From: Cognatundibacterium jejuense
GTDB lineage: Bacteria; Pseudomonadota; Gammaproteobacteria; Burkholderiales; Burkholderiaceae_D
Reading direction: 5' to 3'
Assembly: GCF_014284255.1 (NCBI RefSeq)
Contig: NZ_JACOFV010000011.1
Span: forward strand, 119,742-183,741
DNA: 64,000 nucleotides
Of the stretch, positions 46,429 to 55,068 are shown in pieces (position 1 is the stretch's first letter; every line of letters begins with the position of its first letter). The notes beneath the pieces are model-generated. The model was not told the DNA's origin. It made no database searches and saw only the letters and a list, made by a program, of their open reading frames with translations. A program made the position numbers and the translations under genes.

Positions 46429-47115
46429 ATGTCAGAGAACCAAGTAAGCAAACGTATTCATCCTCTGGTCGCCGGCGCCGCTGCGTCAGTCATATTGGTC
46501 AGCCTCGTTGGCGTTGCAGCGATGACGGGAATTTTGCCTAATTCGAACAGCGCACCAAAAGTTGACAATCAAACTGGAACGAGCGTTGCAAGCAATGCAG
46601 CTACTTCAGCGCTGCCACCTAACGCTACAAATATTGATGTAGCCGTTCCTAAGTCTATTGTTAAGCAAGAAAATCTGCCTCCATCCGAACAACGAGGTAA
46701 CTCAAAAGAAGAACCCAAGTTTGCACAAAATAAGCTTGCGCAAAATGACGTGAACTCTGAGCCTGTTGCTCACAAAATTTGCGAAACTTGTGGTGTCGTC
46801 GAATCTGTTCGTAAGCTTGAAGTACAAGCTGAGCATGGTAGCGGTTTCGGTGCCGTTGCTGGCGCTGTGTTAGGCGGTGTATTGGGAAACCAGGTTGGTA
46901 ATGGTAATGGCCGTAGTCTGGCGACAGTGGCGGGTGCCGTTGGTGGTGGGTTTGCCGGAAATGCGATTGAAAAGCGCGAACATACAAGCACCGTGTATGA
47001 AGTCAGGGTAAAGATGGACAATGGTCATGTCCGTACCTTCAAGCCTTCCCTTCAACCCGAATATCGTGAAGGTGATCGCGTGCATATCGCTAATGGCAAT
47101 GTAGTTGCCGGATAA
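46429..47115 (+). CDS. glycine-zipper 2TM envelope protein
   Basis: This 228-residue protein has an N-terminal membrane helix (about 12-34), a variable proline/asparagine/serine-rich linker (35-110), a CETCG pair, and a glycine-zipper 2TM region (GAVAGAVLGGVLGNQVG and AGAVGGGFAGNAIE, about 145-185). A small C-terminal beta domain (VRVKMDNGHVRTF) follows. This matches the SlyB/Rickettsia 17 kDa-type glycine-zipper family of envelope proteins. The start has a GGAA upstream. No partner gene is apparent. Confidence 0.85.
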   Translation: MSENQVSKRIHPLVAGAAASVILVSLVGVAAMTGILPNSNSAPKVDNQTGTSVASNAATSALPPNATNIDVAVPKSIVKQENLPPSEQRGNSKEEPKFAQNKLAQNDVNSEPVAHKICETCGVVESVRKLEVQAEHGSGFGAVAGAVLGGVLGNQVGNGNGRSLATVAGAVGGGFAGNAIEKREHTSTVYEVRVKMDNGHVRTFKPSLQPEYREGDRVHIANGNVVAG

Positions 47116-47124
47116 ACGCCATAG

Positions 47125-47145
47125 GCCCGCAAGCACAACGCGGGC
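47125..47145 (+). terminator. hairpin after glycine-zipper gene
   Basis: GCCCGC (47125-47130) and GCGGGC (47140-47145) pair around a nine-base loop, ten bases after the stop codon. No T run follows, so terminator function is uncertain. Confidence 0.5.
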
Positions 47146-47276
47146 TGCACCCAGTCTACGGAATATCATCAACGTTCTGTATTTTTTGAAAAAGTAAATA
47201 AATACAGAGCGTAATGAAATTTCCCGACCATCAAGTATCTCAAGTAGAAAGCCTTAATTCTTCGGCTATTTCGACC

Positions 47277-47864
47277 TTATTCTGGTCGCCGGAATTCATT
47301 TTCTATCCATTTCAACGCATTTTGCCTGTTTAGCTTGTAATTTGGAGTGACTTTGACTTTTGCTAGCAAATTACCTGCTGCGTCTTCGGCGCTCAGATAG
47401 GCATATGGATCATCGTCATCCGGTACGATATTGAGCAAAATTTTATAATCGGCTTCGTCGGTGCTTAGCATCATGCTTTTGTTTAACTGAGCATGCAACT
47501 GCTGCTCGTGCCTGCGTATCACTTCGGATGCTGTTTTGACCAAAGTATTAAATGCATTGGTATCGAGGGGTTTAGGATTTTTTTTATCGCGTCCCATGGT
47601 CCATGGGCCGACTAGTGCAGGCTCTGGTTCGCCATCTTTCAGCATGGCGACTGCCCAGCCTTCGTCATCGTCGTTTTTGATGACGCGGGCGGTCCAGCCT
47701 TTATCTCGCCATAAACGGGGTTCGCGTATTGCCAGATTTTCTGCTTCTGTCGTTTCTTCAACGGCGTTGACGGCGTCGCCACTGGTGTTATTTGTTGCCG
47801 TGATGCTATTGCTTGTTGTGGAGTGCTGCAAAACAAATCCTGAGTAGGTAAGAATAGCTGACAT
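47277..47864 (-). CDS. conserved hypothetical protein
   Basis: I do not recognise a family for this 195-residue protein. It has no signal peptide or membrane helix. The first 50 residues are low complexity (threonine, serine, asparagine), probably disordered. The rest looks globular and acidic, with VIKNDDDEGWAVAML, VGPWTMGRDKKNPKPLD and a C-terminal YKLNRQNALKWIENEF helix. It is convergent with the glycine-zipper gene. Coding-like composition throughout supports a real gene. Confidence 0.65.
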   Translation of the reverse strand: MSAILTYSGFVLQHSTTSNSITATNNTSGDAVNAVEETTEAENLAIREPRLWRDKGWTARVIKNDDDEGWAVAMLKDGEPEPALVGPWTMGRDKKNPKPLDTNAFNTLVKTASEVIRRHEQQLHAQLNKSMMLSTDEADYKILLNIVPDDDDPYAYLSAEDAAGNLLAKVKVTPNYKLNRQNALKWIENEFRRPE

Positions 47865-47958
47865 CCTACACCCTGGTGAGTGTTCTGGCTAATCTGATAG
47901 AGCCGGTTAGCGTTAGTAAAGTGAAGCTATATTGGCTGGAATTAGTGCTTACAAATGA

Positions 47959-47993
47959 AAAATCCGACGGGAAGTTTTTCCGGGCCGGATTTT
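47959..47993 (-). terminator. terminator of DUF3617 gene
   Basis: AAAATCCG (47959-47966) pairs with CGGATTTT (47986-47993), with further pairing inside, and T-rich sequence follows on the minus strand. It lies just after the DUF3617 stop codon. Confidence 0.75.
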
Positions 47994-48015
47994 GGATAAC
48001 ACATATCGCGTTGAT

Positions 48016-48621
48016 TTATTCTACAGATTTGATGCTGCCACAATCACTGCCTTTCCATCGTGCGTGAGCATCAATGGTCGCGTGCATTTTGCCTGCTGGC
48101 GCGCCTGGTACAGTTCCTGCAGCCATGACGCCATCACTGACCATGTTGTAAGTCCATTCTTTATCACTCTTGACGATGTATTCGCCAGTGGCATTCGACG
48201 TGGAACCATTTTGCATGTTGCAAACCGCATTGAATTTGCCACCTTTTTCGCTGGCAGAGATAACGTTAACTTTGCAGTTTTTTTGACTGGATTCCATTTT
48301 TTTCTTGAAGGATTCGACATCCATGCCTTTTGCTACTTGCTCAGGTGTGACGCAGTATTGCGATTTACCGCTCATTCCTGAATTGGCAAGAGATTTTTCC
48401 ATGCCTGCGCGCTGCTCAGCTGTCATTGACGCCATGCTTTTTTCCATTTGCTTGCGCATCATCTCAACGATATTCTGACCATTGACCAGCATGACATGAT
48501 CACTTTCCCAAAGACCTGGTGTTATTTTGACGCTGACGTTCTCGGCATAGGCGTTGAATGTCAGAGCTGACGCTGTACACAATAAAAAGCGAAGACCTGC
48601 CGAGGTAGAGATTTTTTTCAT
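48016..48621 (-). CDS. DUF3617 family exported protein
   Basis: This 201-residue protein has a signal peptide (about residues 1-27, ending in NAYA-EN). The mature part matches DUF3617: it begins with ITPGLWESDHVM, has CVTPEQVAKG and paired cysteines (CKV...CNM), and ends with ARWKGSDCGSI. Cysteines probably form disulfides in the periplasm. Function is unknown in the whole family. It has its own terminator and stands before the 195-residue gene on the same strand. Confidence 0.85.
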   Translation of the reverse strand: MKKISTSAGLRFLLCTASALTFNAYAENVSVKITPGLWESDHVMLVNGQNIVEMMRKQMEKSMASMTAEQRAGMEKSLANSGMSGKSQYCVTPEQVAKGMDVESFKKKMESSQKNCKVNVISASEKGGKFNAVCNMQNGSTSNATGEYIVKSDKEWTYNMVSDGVMAAGTVPGAPAGKMHATIDAHARWKGSDCGSIKSVE

Positions 48622-48881
48622 GGATAGTTCCTGATGTTAGGTCAATCTGCGCTCATCCTATGTTGTGGCGCTCGATAGATGAAGTGAGTAAGACTTGAAA
48701 TGTTATCAAAAAACTTGTTCCTAAAACAAAAACTCTTTTACCAAATGTAATTTATCGTGCGTTTGGAATTTGAATGTAGTAGCCGCTTGTAATTGCTATG
48801 TTCGGCGTCATATTCGCTTCTTGCACGCTGTATGGCGCTGAAGGCGTCTATCCAAATTGTACAAGCCACCAGGAGATCATC

Positions 48882-49061
48882 ATGTTTTTTCTGCGTCACC
48901 CGCAACCTGTGCGTCCACGCAAGGCAGTCGCGGAGCAAATCGTGAGCAGTGAGAGGTCAGCTCCTATCGACACCAGTCGCATTATTGTCGAACGTTCGTT
49001 AATCCAGATGCCAGTGATGGTAAATCCAGTCGTCAATACCGATGTTCATAAAGAGAAGTGA
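48882..49061 (+). CDS. small hypothetical protein
   Basis: This is a 59-residue protein with a strong AGGAG seven bases ahead of its ATG at 48882. It starts MFFLRHPQPVRPRKAVAEQ and is basic at the N terminus and hydrophobic/acidic later. I recognise no family. A longer reading upstream is possible but lacks a ribosome-binding site. It lies between the divergent DUF3617 gene and convergent pepD. Confidence 0.5.
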   Translation: MFFLRHPQPVRPRKAVAEQIVSSERSAPIDTSRIIVERSLIQMPVMVNPVVNTDVHKEK

Positions 49062-49087
49062 TGAAGAAAAACTTCTACACGCATCCC

Positions 49088-49118
49088 AAAAAAATGGGAA
49101 CCGTTAGCGATTCCCATT
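49088..49118 (-). terminator. rho-independent terminator of pepD
   Basis: AATGGGAA (49093-49100) pairs with TTCCCATT (49111-49118) around a ten-base loop. On the minus strand the stem is followed by a run of T. It lies 30 bases past the pepD stop. Confidence 0.85.
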
Positions 49119-49148
49119 GTGTTGCCCTCAATTAGTCAGGATTGAGTG

Positions 49149-50621
49149 TCAGGCTACCTTAGCCGGAATGCGTTCCAGAACCGCTAACAACAAAGTCCAG
49201 TATTGGCCAACGGTGGTGATGTTGACCATTTCATCGGGGCCATGTGGGAAGCGTATCGTCGGACCAATGGACACCATATCCAGAGTTGGATAATGCTTTT
49301 TAAATAGACCGCATTCCAGACCTGCATGTATGACCATGATTTCAGGTTCTTTATGGTAAATGCTTTCGTAAGTTTCTTTGACGATCGCCATTACCGGTGA
49401 ACTGGTGTCTGGTTTCCAGCCTGGGTAGCAACCAGAAAAAGTAATCCCCGCGCCTGAAAGATCACTTAAGGATTGCAGCGTGCTTTCAATATTTTCACGA
49501 CCACTATCGATCAATGAACGAATTAAACACAACACGGAGACGTGCTCAGCTTCTGTTGTTACCACGCCCAGATTTAATGAGCTTTCAGTTACTCCAGCAA
49601 TTTCATCACTCATGCGTATCACGCCGTTAGGGCAGGCGTTGAGCAAATTGATGAGTTTTTTTTGTGCTGCGATTTGCATCGTGTTTGCTGGCAATGCTGT
49701 GCTGTTCAGACTCAGTTTCAGCGCTGGTTCTGCAGTCGCTAACTCTGCTTGTAAGATGGACAGATATTGCCCGATACGTTGATTCAGTAAGTCTACTTTA
49801 TCAGCGGGAACTGTAAAGCTGCATTGGGCTTCACGCGGAATCGCATTGCGTAAAGAACCGCCTTTAAATTCACTCAACGCCATGTTCAGCTCTACCGCAT
49901 GTCCAGCTAAAAAGCGGGCGATCAATTTATTGGCATTGCCACGACCAAGATGAATATTAACACCAGAGTGACCGCCTTTTAAACCCGCAATGCTGAGTGT
50001 AAATGCCTGATGTTGTTGATCAGCGGCTTGCCATTGCATAGGCACGGTGATCTCGGCATCGACGCCACCGGCGCAACCCATGTAGATTTCGCCTTCTTGT
50101 TCAGAATCGGTATTGATCAAAATCTCTGCGTCCAACATGCCTGCTTGCAAGCCAAAAGCACCGGTCATGCCGGCTTCTTCATCGACTGTCAACAACACTT
50201 CCAGCGGACCGTGTTTGATGTCATTTGAACCCAGAATCGCCAATGCAGATGCCATGCCGATGCCATTGTCGGAGCCGAGCGTGGTACCAGTTGCTTTAAC
50301 CCATTCGCCATCGATCCATGGTTGGATAGGATCAGTTACAAAATCATGCACTTTGTCTGCATTTTTTTGCGGAACCATATCCAAATGCGCTTGAATGACC
50401 ACGGTTTTGCGATCTTCCATGCCTGCACTGGCAGGCTTACGGATAATCAGGTTACCGACGTGATCGACGACCACGGGCAAATTGCGGCTTTTCGCCCATT
50501 GCTGAATGAATTCACTGAGCGCTGCTTCATGCTTGGAAGGGTGAGGGATCGCGCAAATTTGTTCAAACCATTGCCACAAAGGGCGTGGGAAAAGCTGATT
50601 GATTTCTGTTGCAGTAGTCAT
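49149..50621 (-). CDS. pepD: aminoacyl-histidine dipeptidase
   Basis: This 490-residue cytoplasmic metallopeptidase of family M20 hydrolyses dipeptides, including carnosine-type ones. Zinc-binding motifs are visible: VIQAHLDMVPQ, TLGSDNGIGMA, LLTVDEEAGMTGA and the late VIHAGLECG. Length matches PepD of proteobacteria. It starts with ATG at 50621 and ends in a terminator. It follows the rhomboid gene on the same strand but with a hairpin in the 260-base gap. Confidence 0.94.
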   Translation of the reverse strand: MTTATEINQLFPRPLWQWFEQICAIPHPSKHEAALSEFIQQWAKSRNLPVVVDHVGNLIIRKPASAGMEDRKTVVIQAHLDMVPQKNADKVHDFVTDPIQPWIDGEWVKATGTTLGSDNGIGMASALAILGSNDIKHGPLEVLLTVDEEAGMTGAFGLQAGMLDAEILINTDSEQEGEIYMGCAGGVDAEITVPMQWQAADQQHQAFTLSIAGLKGGHSGVNIHLGRGNANKLIARFLAGHAVELNMALSEFKGGSLRNAIPREAQCSFTVPADKVDLLNQRIGQYLSILQAELATAEPALKLSLNSTALPANTMQIAAQKKLINLLNACPNGVIRMSDEIAGVTESSLNLGVVTTEAEHVSVLCLIRSLIDSGRENIESTLQSLSDLSGAGITFSGCYPGWKPDTSSPVMAIVKETYESIYHKEPEIMVIHAGLECGLFKKHYPTLDMVSIGPTIRFPHGPDEMVNITTVGQYWTLLLAVLERIPAKVA

Positions 50622-50809
50622 TTTTCTGAATCTTGATCTGGTAAAGTCCGGCTAGATATGAATAGATATATCCGAGACTGAGGTCCTCAAGTTTATCATA
50701 GCCCGCTGAACGAACGTCATTCTCTGACGCAGAGTGACTACGCGATGAAAATTTCTTGGGCTGAGAATGTGTGAAATTCTTAATGGTTAAAAATCAAAAC
50801 CCCATATAA

Positions 50810-50849
50810 ATCAAGGCTTACCAGACCAAAATCAGTGATAAGCCTTGAT
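50810..50849 (-). terminator. terminator of rhomboid gene
   Basis: ATCAAGGCTTA (50810-50820) pairs perfectly with TAAGCCTTGAT (50839-50849) around an 18-base loop, 35 bases after the rhomboid stop codon. AT-rich sequence follows on the minus strand. Confidence 0.75.
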
Positions 50850-50883
50850 ATTACTAGAGATGTTTAATCATATTGTTAGTGTG

Positions 50884-51924
50884 TTAAGCCGTTGAGCCAG
50901 ATTTTATCAGGCGCACTGCTTCCTCAAAAGCCGCTTGTATGCCGGTGGTTTGACCGCGCGCGAGCCATTGCGATACCGTATTCATAGGCCAGAGTCGCGG
51001 TGGCGTTTCTGGCGTCATCAATACTGGGGTTCTGCATGAACGGTCTTCGAGTGTTGCCCATTCCATGCCAGTTGCGTGCACCAGTGCATCACCAAATGTG
51101 ATTTCCAGCGACTGTATTTCTTCGGCAGAAAATTTGATACCATGTTGTTGCATCACAATCGCATCGATAATGGCGAGCTTACCTTCGACGCTATCGTATT
51201 TCTGGCGCGCTTCTGGCAAATAGTGTTCACGTACCCACTGCCTTTGCGCTTCAATTTTCAGTATGTCGGCTGTGGACAAATATTGCAGGCTGTGCTTTTG
51301 TGGAAGTTGATTACCTGCGAGTATCCCTTGCTTTTCGCCGATATGAGCATTGGTGTTGACGGTATTGCTGAGATACGCCCAAACCACACCGACAACGAGT
51401 CCGGTTGTATGCGCCCAGTTTGCAATGGGTCCCAGCAAACCTGTCCAACATAAAACAAACCATGCCAGCATCATCACTATCGTATCTTTACGCAAATCAT
51501 CGGCAAATCGTGGATTATGCCTCCCCTGTATCCAGATATAGCCAAACATGCCGTATAGCGCGCCAGACATGCCACCAAAATAAGGCGAGCCTGTAAAAAA
51601 ATACTGCACCAGATTCGACAGCGCGCCGACCATCAGAACAAACGCCAGATAAAAGCCGGCTCCTTTTTTGTCCTCAATCAACCGCCCCAAATCCCATACC
51701 CACATTAAATTAAACACCAGATGCATGATGCCGAAATGAATAAACATCGGCGTCACCAGACGCCATACTTGCCCACCCATGACATCATTCAAACCTTGGC
51801 TACCAGGGCTGGCGATAAACAATGGGGTAAGTGCGTCAATTGAATTTCCAAGTTTTGAAATAACTGCGATCGCCACGCAAATTAAAATAATGGCGATTGA
51901 AACGATGGAATAGCGGTGCTTCAT
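50884..51924 (-). CDS. rhomboid family intramembrane serine protease
   Basis: This 346-residue membrane protein has six hydrophobic segments in the first 190 residues. It carries the rhomboid catalytic dyad: Ser120 in GGMSGALYG and His172 in WAHTTGLVVG. HLVFNLMWVWDLG is the conserved second-helix motif. A soluble C-terminal tail of about 150 residues is an extension beyond the core, a cytoplasmic regulatory region by position. I use the ATG at 51924, which has GGAAAG upstream; a start 19 codons earlier is possible. The protease cleaves membrane-embedded substrates, none of which can be named here. Confidence 0.9.
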   Translation of the reverse strand: MKHRYSIVSIAIILICVAIAVISKLGNSIDALTPLFIASPGSQGLNDVMGGQVWRLVTPMFIHFGIMHLVFNLMWVWDLGRLIEDKKGAGFYLAFVLMVGALSNLVQYFFTGSPYFGGMSGALYGMFGYIWIQGRHNPRFADDLRKDTIVMMLAWFVLCWTGLLGPIANWAHTTGLVVGVVWAYLSNTVNTNAHIGEKQGILAGNQLPQKHSLQYLSTADILKIEAQRQWVREHYLPEARQKYDSVEGKLAIIDAIVMQQHGIKFSAEEIQSLEITFGDALVHATGMEWATLEDRSCRTPVLMTPETPPRLWPMNTVSQWLARGQTTGIQAAFEEAVRLIKSGSTA

Positions 51925-51996
51925 GATGACTTTCCAGTGATTAGAGCTGAGTGGTGGTAGCGAGGAGGAGGGGGATAGCACCCAAGCTGAGCACTG

Positions 51997-52042
51997 ATCG
52001 CAAGTAGGGAGCTACTACTAATATGCCGAACCCACTTGCGAT
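51997..52042 (-). repeat. inverted repeat between rhomboid and barrel-like gene
   Basis: ATCGCAAGT (51997-52005) pairs with ACTTGCGAT (52034-52042), extended by GGG/CCC with a bulge. It sits just after the stop of the next minus-strand gene. Without a T tract it is a weak terminator at most. Confidence 0.5.
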
Positions 52043-52069
52043 ATTCTGTGTCTATTATTCTAAGTTTAT

Positions 52070-53581
52070 TTATCGACTTGGTAATCCAAACTTAACCACC
52101 AGCGCTGCATTGGCCACGTTCGAATTAAACTCGCCTTTCAAAGAGTGAATGCGACCAACACCTAAGCGTAATCCTATATGTTTGTTTAACGCAAAATTTG
52201 CATACGGGATGGCTTGAACCACAGCACCGCCTTGAGAGTCAACACCGCCACCACCTGCTGCACCGATCAAGCCTTCTAAACCAAATGAGATACCGTGACC
52301 AATTTCCGGTGAGCGGATACCCGCACCAACCAGGCCGATAGAAAAGCCACCGGCGTTTCCACGCAGGGCACTATGTGCCTGCGCCGTCAGATAAGTCGAG
52401 CTGGTAATGTCGCGGTTCATTACAAAGCCGATGGTTTGCAAACTTTCCTTAGCCCCTGATTTGCGTGCGGCTTTCAAATAGTCAGCACCATCCAGCGCCC
52501 ATTCAGCACCGTTAATTTGACGTAGATCATCGCTATGGGATGACTTATTGGCACTATCGAGCTTCATCCCTATTTGTACTAGTTCGTAACGTGATCTGAA
52601 GTTACCATTCGGCGAATTAGCCATGCCACCTTCCAGGCCAATAAATACCTGATCAGTGATTTGCCACTGTGCGTACACGCTACCTTTGACCAATGCACCA
52701 CCACCGACGTTAATTCTGCCGCCGCCACCAGTCCCCAATGCGGCAATCGCGCCGACTTTGAACTTATTTGAAATGAGCGGATATTCGATGCCCACCGCGC
52801 CTAATACTTCGGCATAACCATCTGAAGATCCATGTGCAAAAGCGCCACCCTCCAGACCCCAAAACACATGTTCATGTAAAAAATGATCAGCGCGGAAACC
52901 CGCATAGCCAATCTTGCCTGCAGTGCTGCCATCGAGCTTTGTAGTACCAGAACGTGGTTGATAGCTGCCGCCATTGATCATAATACGATCAAAGCCAAGG
53001 CCGCCACGTTCAGAACTCAGCATCGATTGCCCGGCGAGTTCTGGCTGGGTGTAGATAAAGGTTTCATCCAGACTGGCAACCAGTCCGATTTGATTACTTG
53101 TTATGTGACCGCTAGGAAAGCGTACTTGTGAAATCGATAAACCAAAAGATGAACCTTTGTTGCGCAACATCAGATCAAGATGAGGGCGCAGCATCAAACC
53201 ACCACCAACACCAGCACTACCGCCACCGCCACCACCGATGTACATACCCGGTTCAATCGATAAAGAAGGAGACACAGTTTTGCGCAAGCTCGCCTCAATA
53301 CCACCGACGTATAAACCACCGCGCTTGCCTGTTACAGAGCTATACACTGCTGGCCCAAGAAACAAATCTTGCTGAACTTCCAGCAAATAATTTCCACCCA
53401 ACAAACCCATGCGTTCATTGCTGGACATTTTTACAGATTCAAGGCTGAACTTCACCATTGACGCTACAGATTGTTGTGCATAGTTGAGCGGTGGAGTTGG
53501 TTCGCTCTCCGCCATCGCAACGGCAGGTGCTAAGGCGGGTATTAACGCAATACTTAATAACGATAAGGTATTTTTTACCAT
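52070..53581 (-). CDS. exported glycine-rich, barrel-like protein
   Basis: I do not recognise a specific family. The 503-residue protein (start at 53581, MVKNTLSLLSIALIPAL) has a signal peptide cleaved near AMA-ES. The mature part is rich in glycine and serine with many short amphipathic beta-like stretches (GGLYVGGIEASLRKTV, YVGG, GGGGGGSAGVGGGLML, IGLEGGMANSPNG). The C terminus ends in an aromatic strand (ALVVKFGLPSR). It is likely an outer-membrane or secreted barrel protein. It appears to hold two similar halves, each with a GG-rich strand, but I cannot prove an internal duplication by eye. Confidence 0.7.
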   Translation of the reverse strand: MVKNTLSLLSIALIPALAPAVAMAESEPTPPLNYAQQSVASMVKFSLESVKMSSNERMGLLGGNYLLEVQQDLFLGPAVYSSVTGKRGGLYVGGIEASLRKTVSPSLSIEPGMYIGGGGGGSAGVGGGLMLRPHLDLMLRNKGSSFGLSISQVRFPSGHITSNQIGLVASLDETFIYTQPELAGQSMLSSERGGLGFDRIMINGGSYQPRSGTTKLDGSTAGKIGYAGFRADHFLHEHVFWGLEGGAFAHGSSDGYAEVLGAVGIEYPLISNKFKVGAIAALGTGGGGRINVGGGALVKGSVYAQWQITDQVFIGLEGGMANSPNGNFRSRYELVQIGMKLDSANKSSHSDDLRQINGAEWALDGADYLKAARKSGAKESLQTIGFVMNRDITSSTYLTAQAHSALRGNAGGFSIGLVGAGIRSPEIGHGISFGLEGLIGAAGGGGVDSQGGAVVQAIPYANFALNKHIGLRLGVGRIHSLKGEFNSNVANAALVVKFGLPSR

Positions 53582-53920
53582 ACAGACTTTCAGATTTGAA
53601 GGAGCGCGTGCTAACCCTCTATTACATAAATTCATTTAGGTGGCGCAGGATAGCACCGACATTTCGACAAAAAGCTTAAAAAAAGCTCAAAAATGCATGA
53701 AAAAAGACATCGCCGGCAAGGTTACCGTAATTAAGCTTGTTTTTGCAAAACAATCTCAATTCATCCAAGCCCTGCGGCAAGAAAATGCTTCTCAGGGAGG
53801 ATATGTGGATTGCTTAGTAACCTGATTAGTAGCCTGAAAGAATGTCTAAAAAGATGTTAATTTGTCTTTATTAAGATATTATCTTTCTTTGGGGAAAATA
53901 AGACCAATCAAGAGGGAAAT
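53582..53920. other. divergent intergenic region
   Basis: These 340 bases lie between the barrel-like gene (minus) and the TonB-C-like gene (plus), so both promoters must be here. Short A-rich and T-rich runs occur; no clear operator, hairpin or gene stands out. Confidence 0.45.
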
Positions 53921-54694
53921 ATGTCGACTAAGCCAAAGACTTTTGTTGTGATGAATCGCCGTTTCAAATGTATTCTTTCCAATGGCTTCTTGTGCCTCAG
54001 TGGCATCGTGATGCCGATCGCACCTGTTTTGGCACAGCAAATAGTGCCAACACTTCTGGCTTCAAATTCAATATCGGCAGCACCGGCAGCATCAATAACT
54101 TCAGATTCTTCTGCGAACATAATCAATACCGCAGATCAACCAAAAAAGAACGATGTCACCTTCGATATTACTCAAGCCTGCAATGTGCCGCCGTATCCAA
54201 AGCCTGCAATCCCCTTTGGCTTACACGGAGACACCACTCTGAAGCTGATGATCGATAAAAACGGCAAAATCGACGCCTTTGAACTACTTCAAAGTAGCGG
54301 CTGGAAAATGCTCGATATGACCGCCATGAAAGCCATCGCTGGCTGTCAGGTGATCCCTCCTGGTAACTGGATTCCAAGCGAACGCTTAATTCGATATAAG
54401 TGGGAATTTGGAACCGGCTACGTCAGCCCGGCTAAGCTTGACGAAGCAAGTTGTAAACCCTCAGAAAAACTACGCATTGCAGAAGACAAAGAACCCGGTC
54501 TGGGTATCGTCGTCGGTATTTACGTATCGAGTAGCGGAAAAGTTGTTGAGTCCAAATTACAGTGGGGTAGTGATAACGAGGAACTCAATAATGAAAGTCT
54601 TCGTATTGCCAAATCTTGCGAATTCACTCCTGCAGAAAACAGCGGAAAACGTATTTTTAATGCGGAGTCGATACGGTTTTTACCAAGAACCTAA
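53921..54694 (+). CDS. exported protein with two TonB-C-like domains
   Basis: This 257-residue protein has a signal peptide (about residues 1-38, ending VLA-QQ). Two segments resemble the TonB C-terminal domain: about residues 85-160 (PPYPKPA, LKLMIDKNGKIDAFELLQSSG, MKAIAGCQVIPPGN) and about 175-250 (GIVVGIYVSSSGKVVESKLQ, SLRIAKSCEFTPA). There is no membrane helix or proline-rich spanner as in true TonB, so it may be a soluble periplasmic protein. AGAGGGAAA precedes the start. No exbB/exbD genes are adjacent. Confidence 0.8.
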   Translation: MSTKPKTFVVMNRRFKCILSNGFLCLSGIVMPIAPVLAQQIVPTLLASNSISAAPAASITSDSSANIINTADQPKKNDVTFDITQACNVPPYPKPAIPFGLHGDTTLKLMIDKNGKIDAFELLQSSGWKMLDMTAMKAIAGCQVIPPGNWIPSERLIRYKWEFGTGYVSPAKLDEASCKPSEKLRIAEDKEPGLGIVVGIYVSSSGKVVESKLQWGSDNEELNNESLRIAKSCEFTPAENSGKRIFNAESIRFLPRT

Positions 54695-55068
54695 ATTTTC
54701 ATCGGCAAACCGTTTAGGTAGGATCCGCATGTTATTTTTTTTAAATTCCTGAGGCTTTCAAAATAATGATAAGTACGTTGAGGTGATGAATCTCACCTCA
54801 ACGTTTAGCCAATTTATCTATCTGATCGTGTCTTTGGTGTAGAACCACTTTCCCATTTTTTTGCTCGTTATGCTTAGATTAATTAGCATGAAATTAATTC
54901 ATATTCAAATTTGTTTTGATACCAGTTGTAAGTAAGTGGTGAAAAAGGCATTCATTTGTAATATTTGTAATATTCGTGTGAACCGTAAGAGTTTTGAACT
55001 ATTATCGGTTAGTTATTAAATTTTTGATAACTATTTACTGATATTTTTTTGAATTCTAGGATCGCGAA
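54695..55068. other. intergenic region with strong hairpin
   Basis: This 374-base gap contains a perfect 12-base hairpin, ACGTTGAGGTGA (54775-54786) with TCACCTCAACGT (54793-54804), probably ending the preceding transcript. The remaining AT-rich part should hold the promoter of the lipoprotein gene. No other feature is clear. Confidence 0.6.
54775..54804 (+). terminator. hairpin after TonB-C-like gene
   Basis: A perfect 12-base stem with a six-base loop, about 80 bases past the stop codon. A long T run is lacking. Confidence 0.65.
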
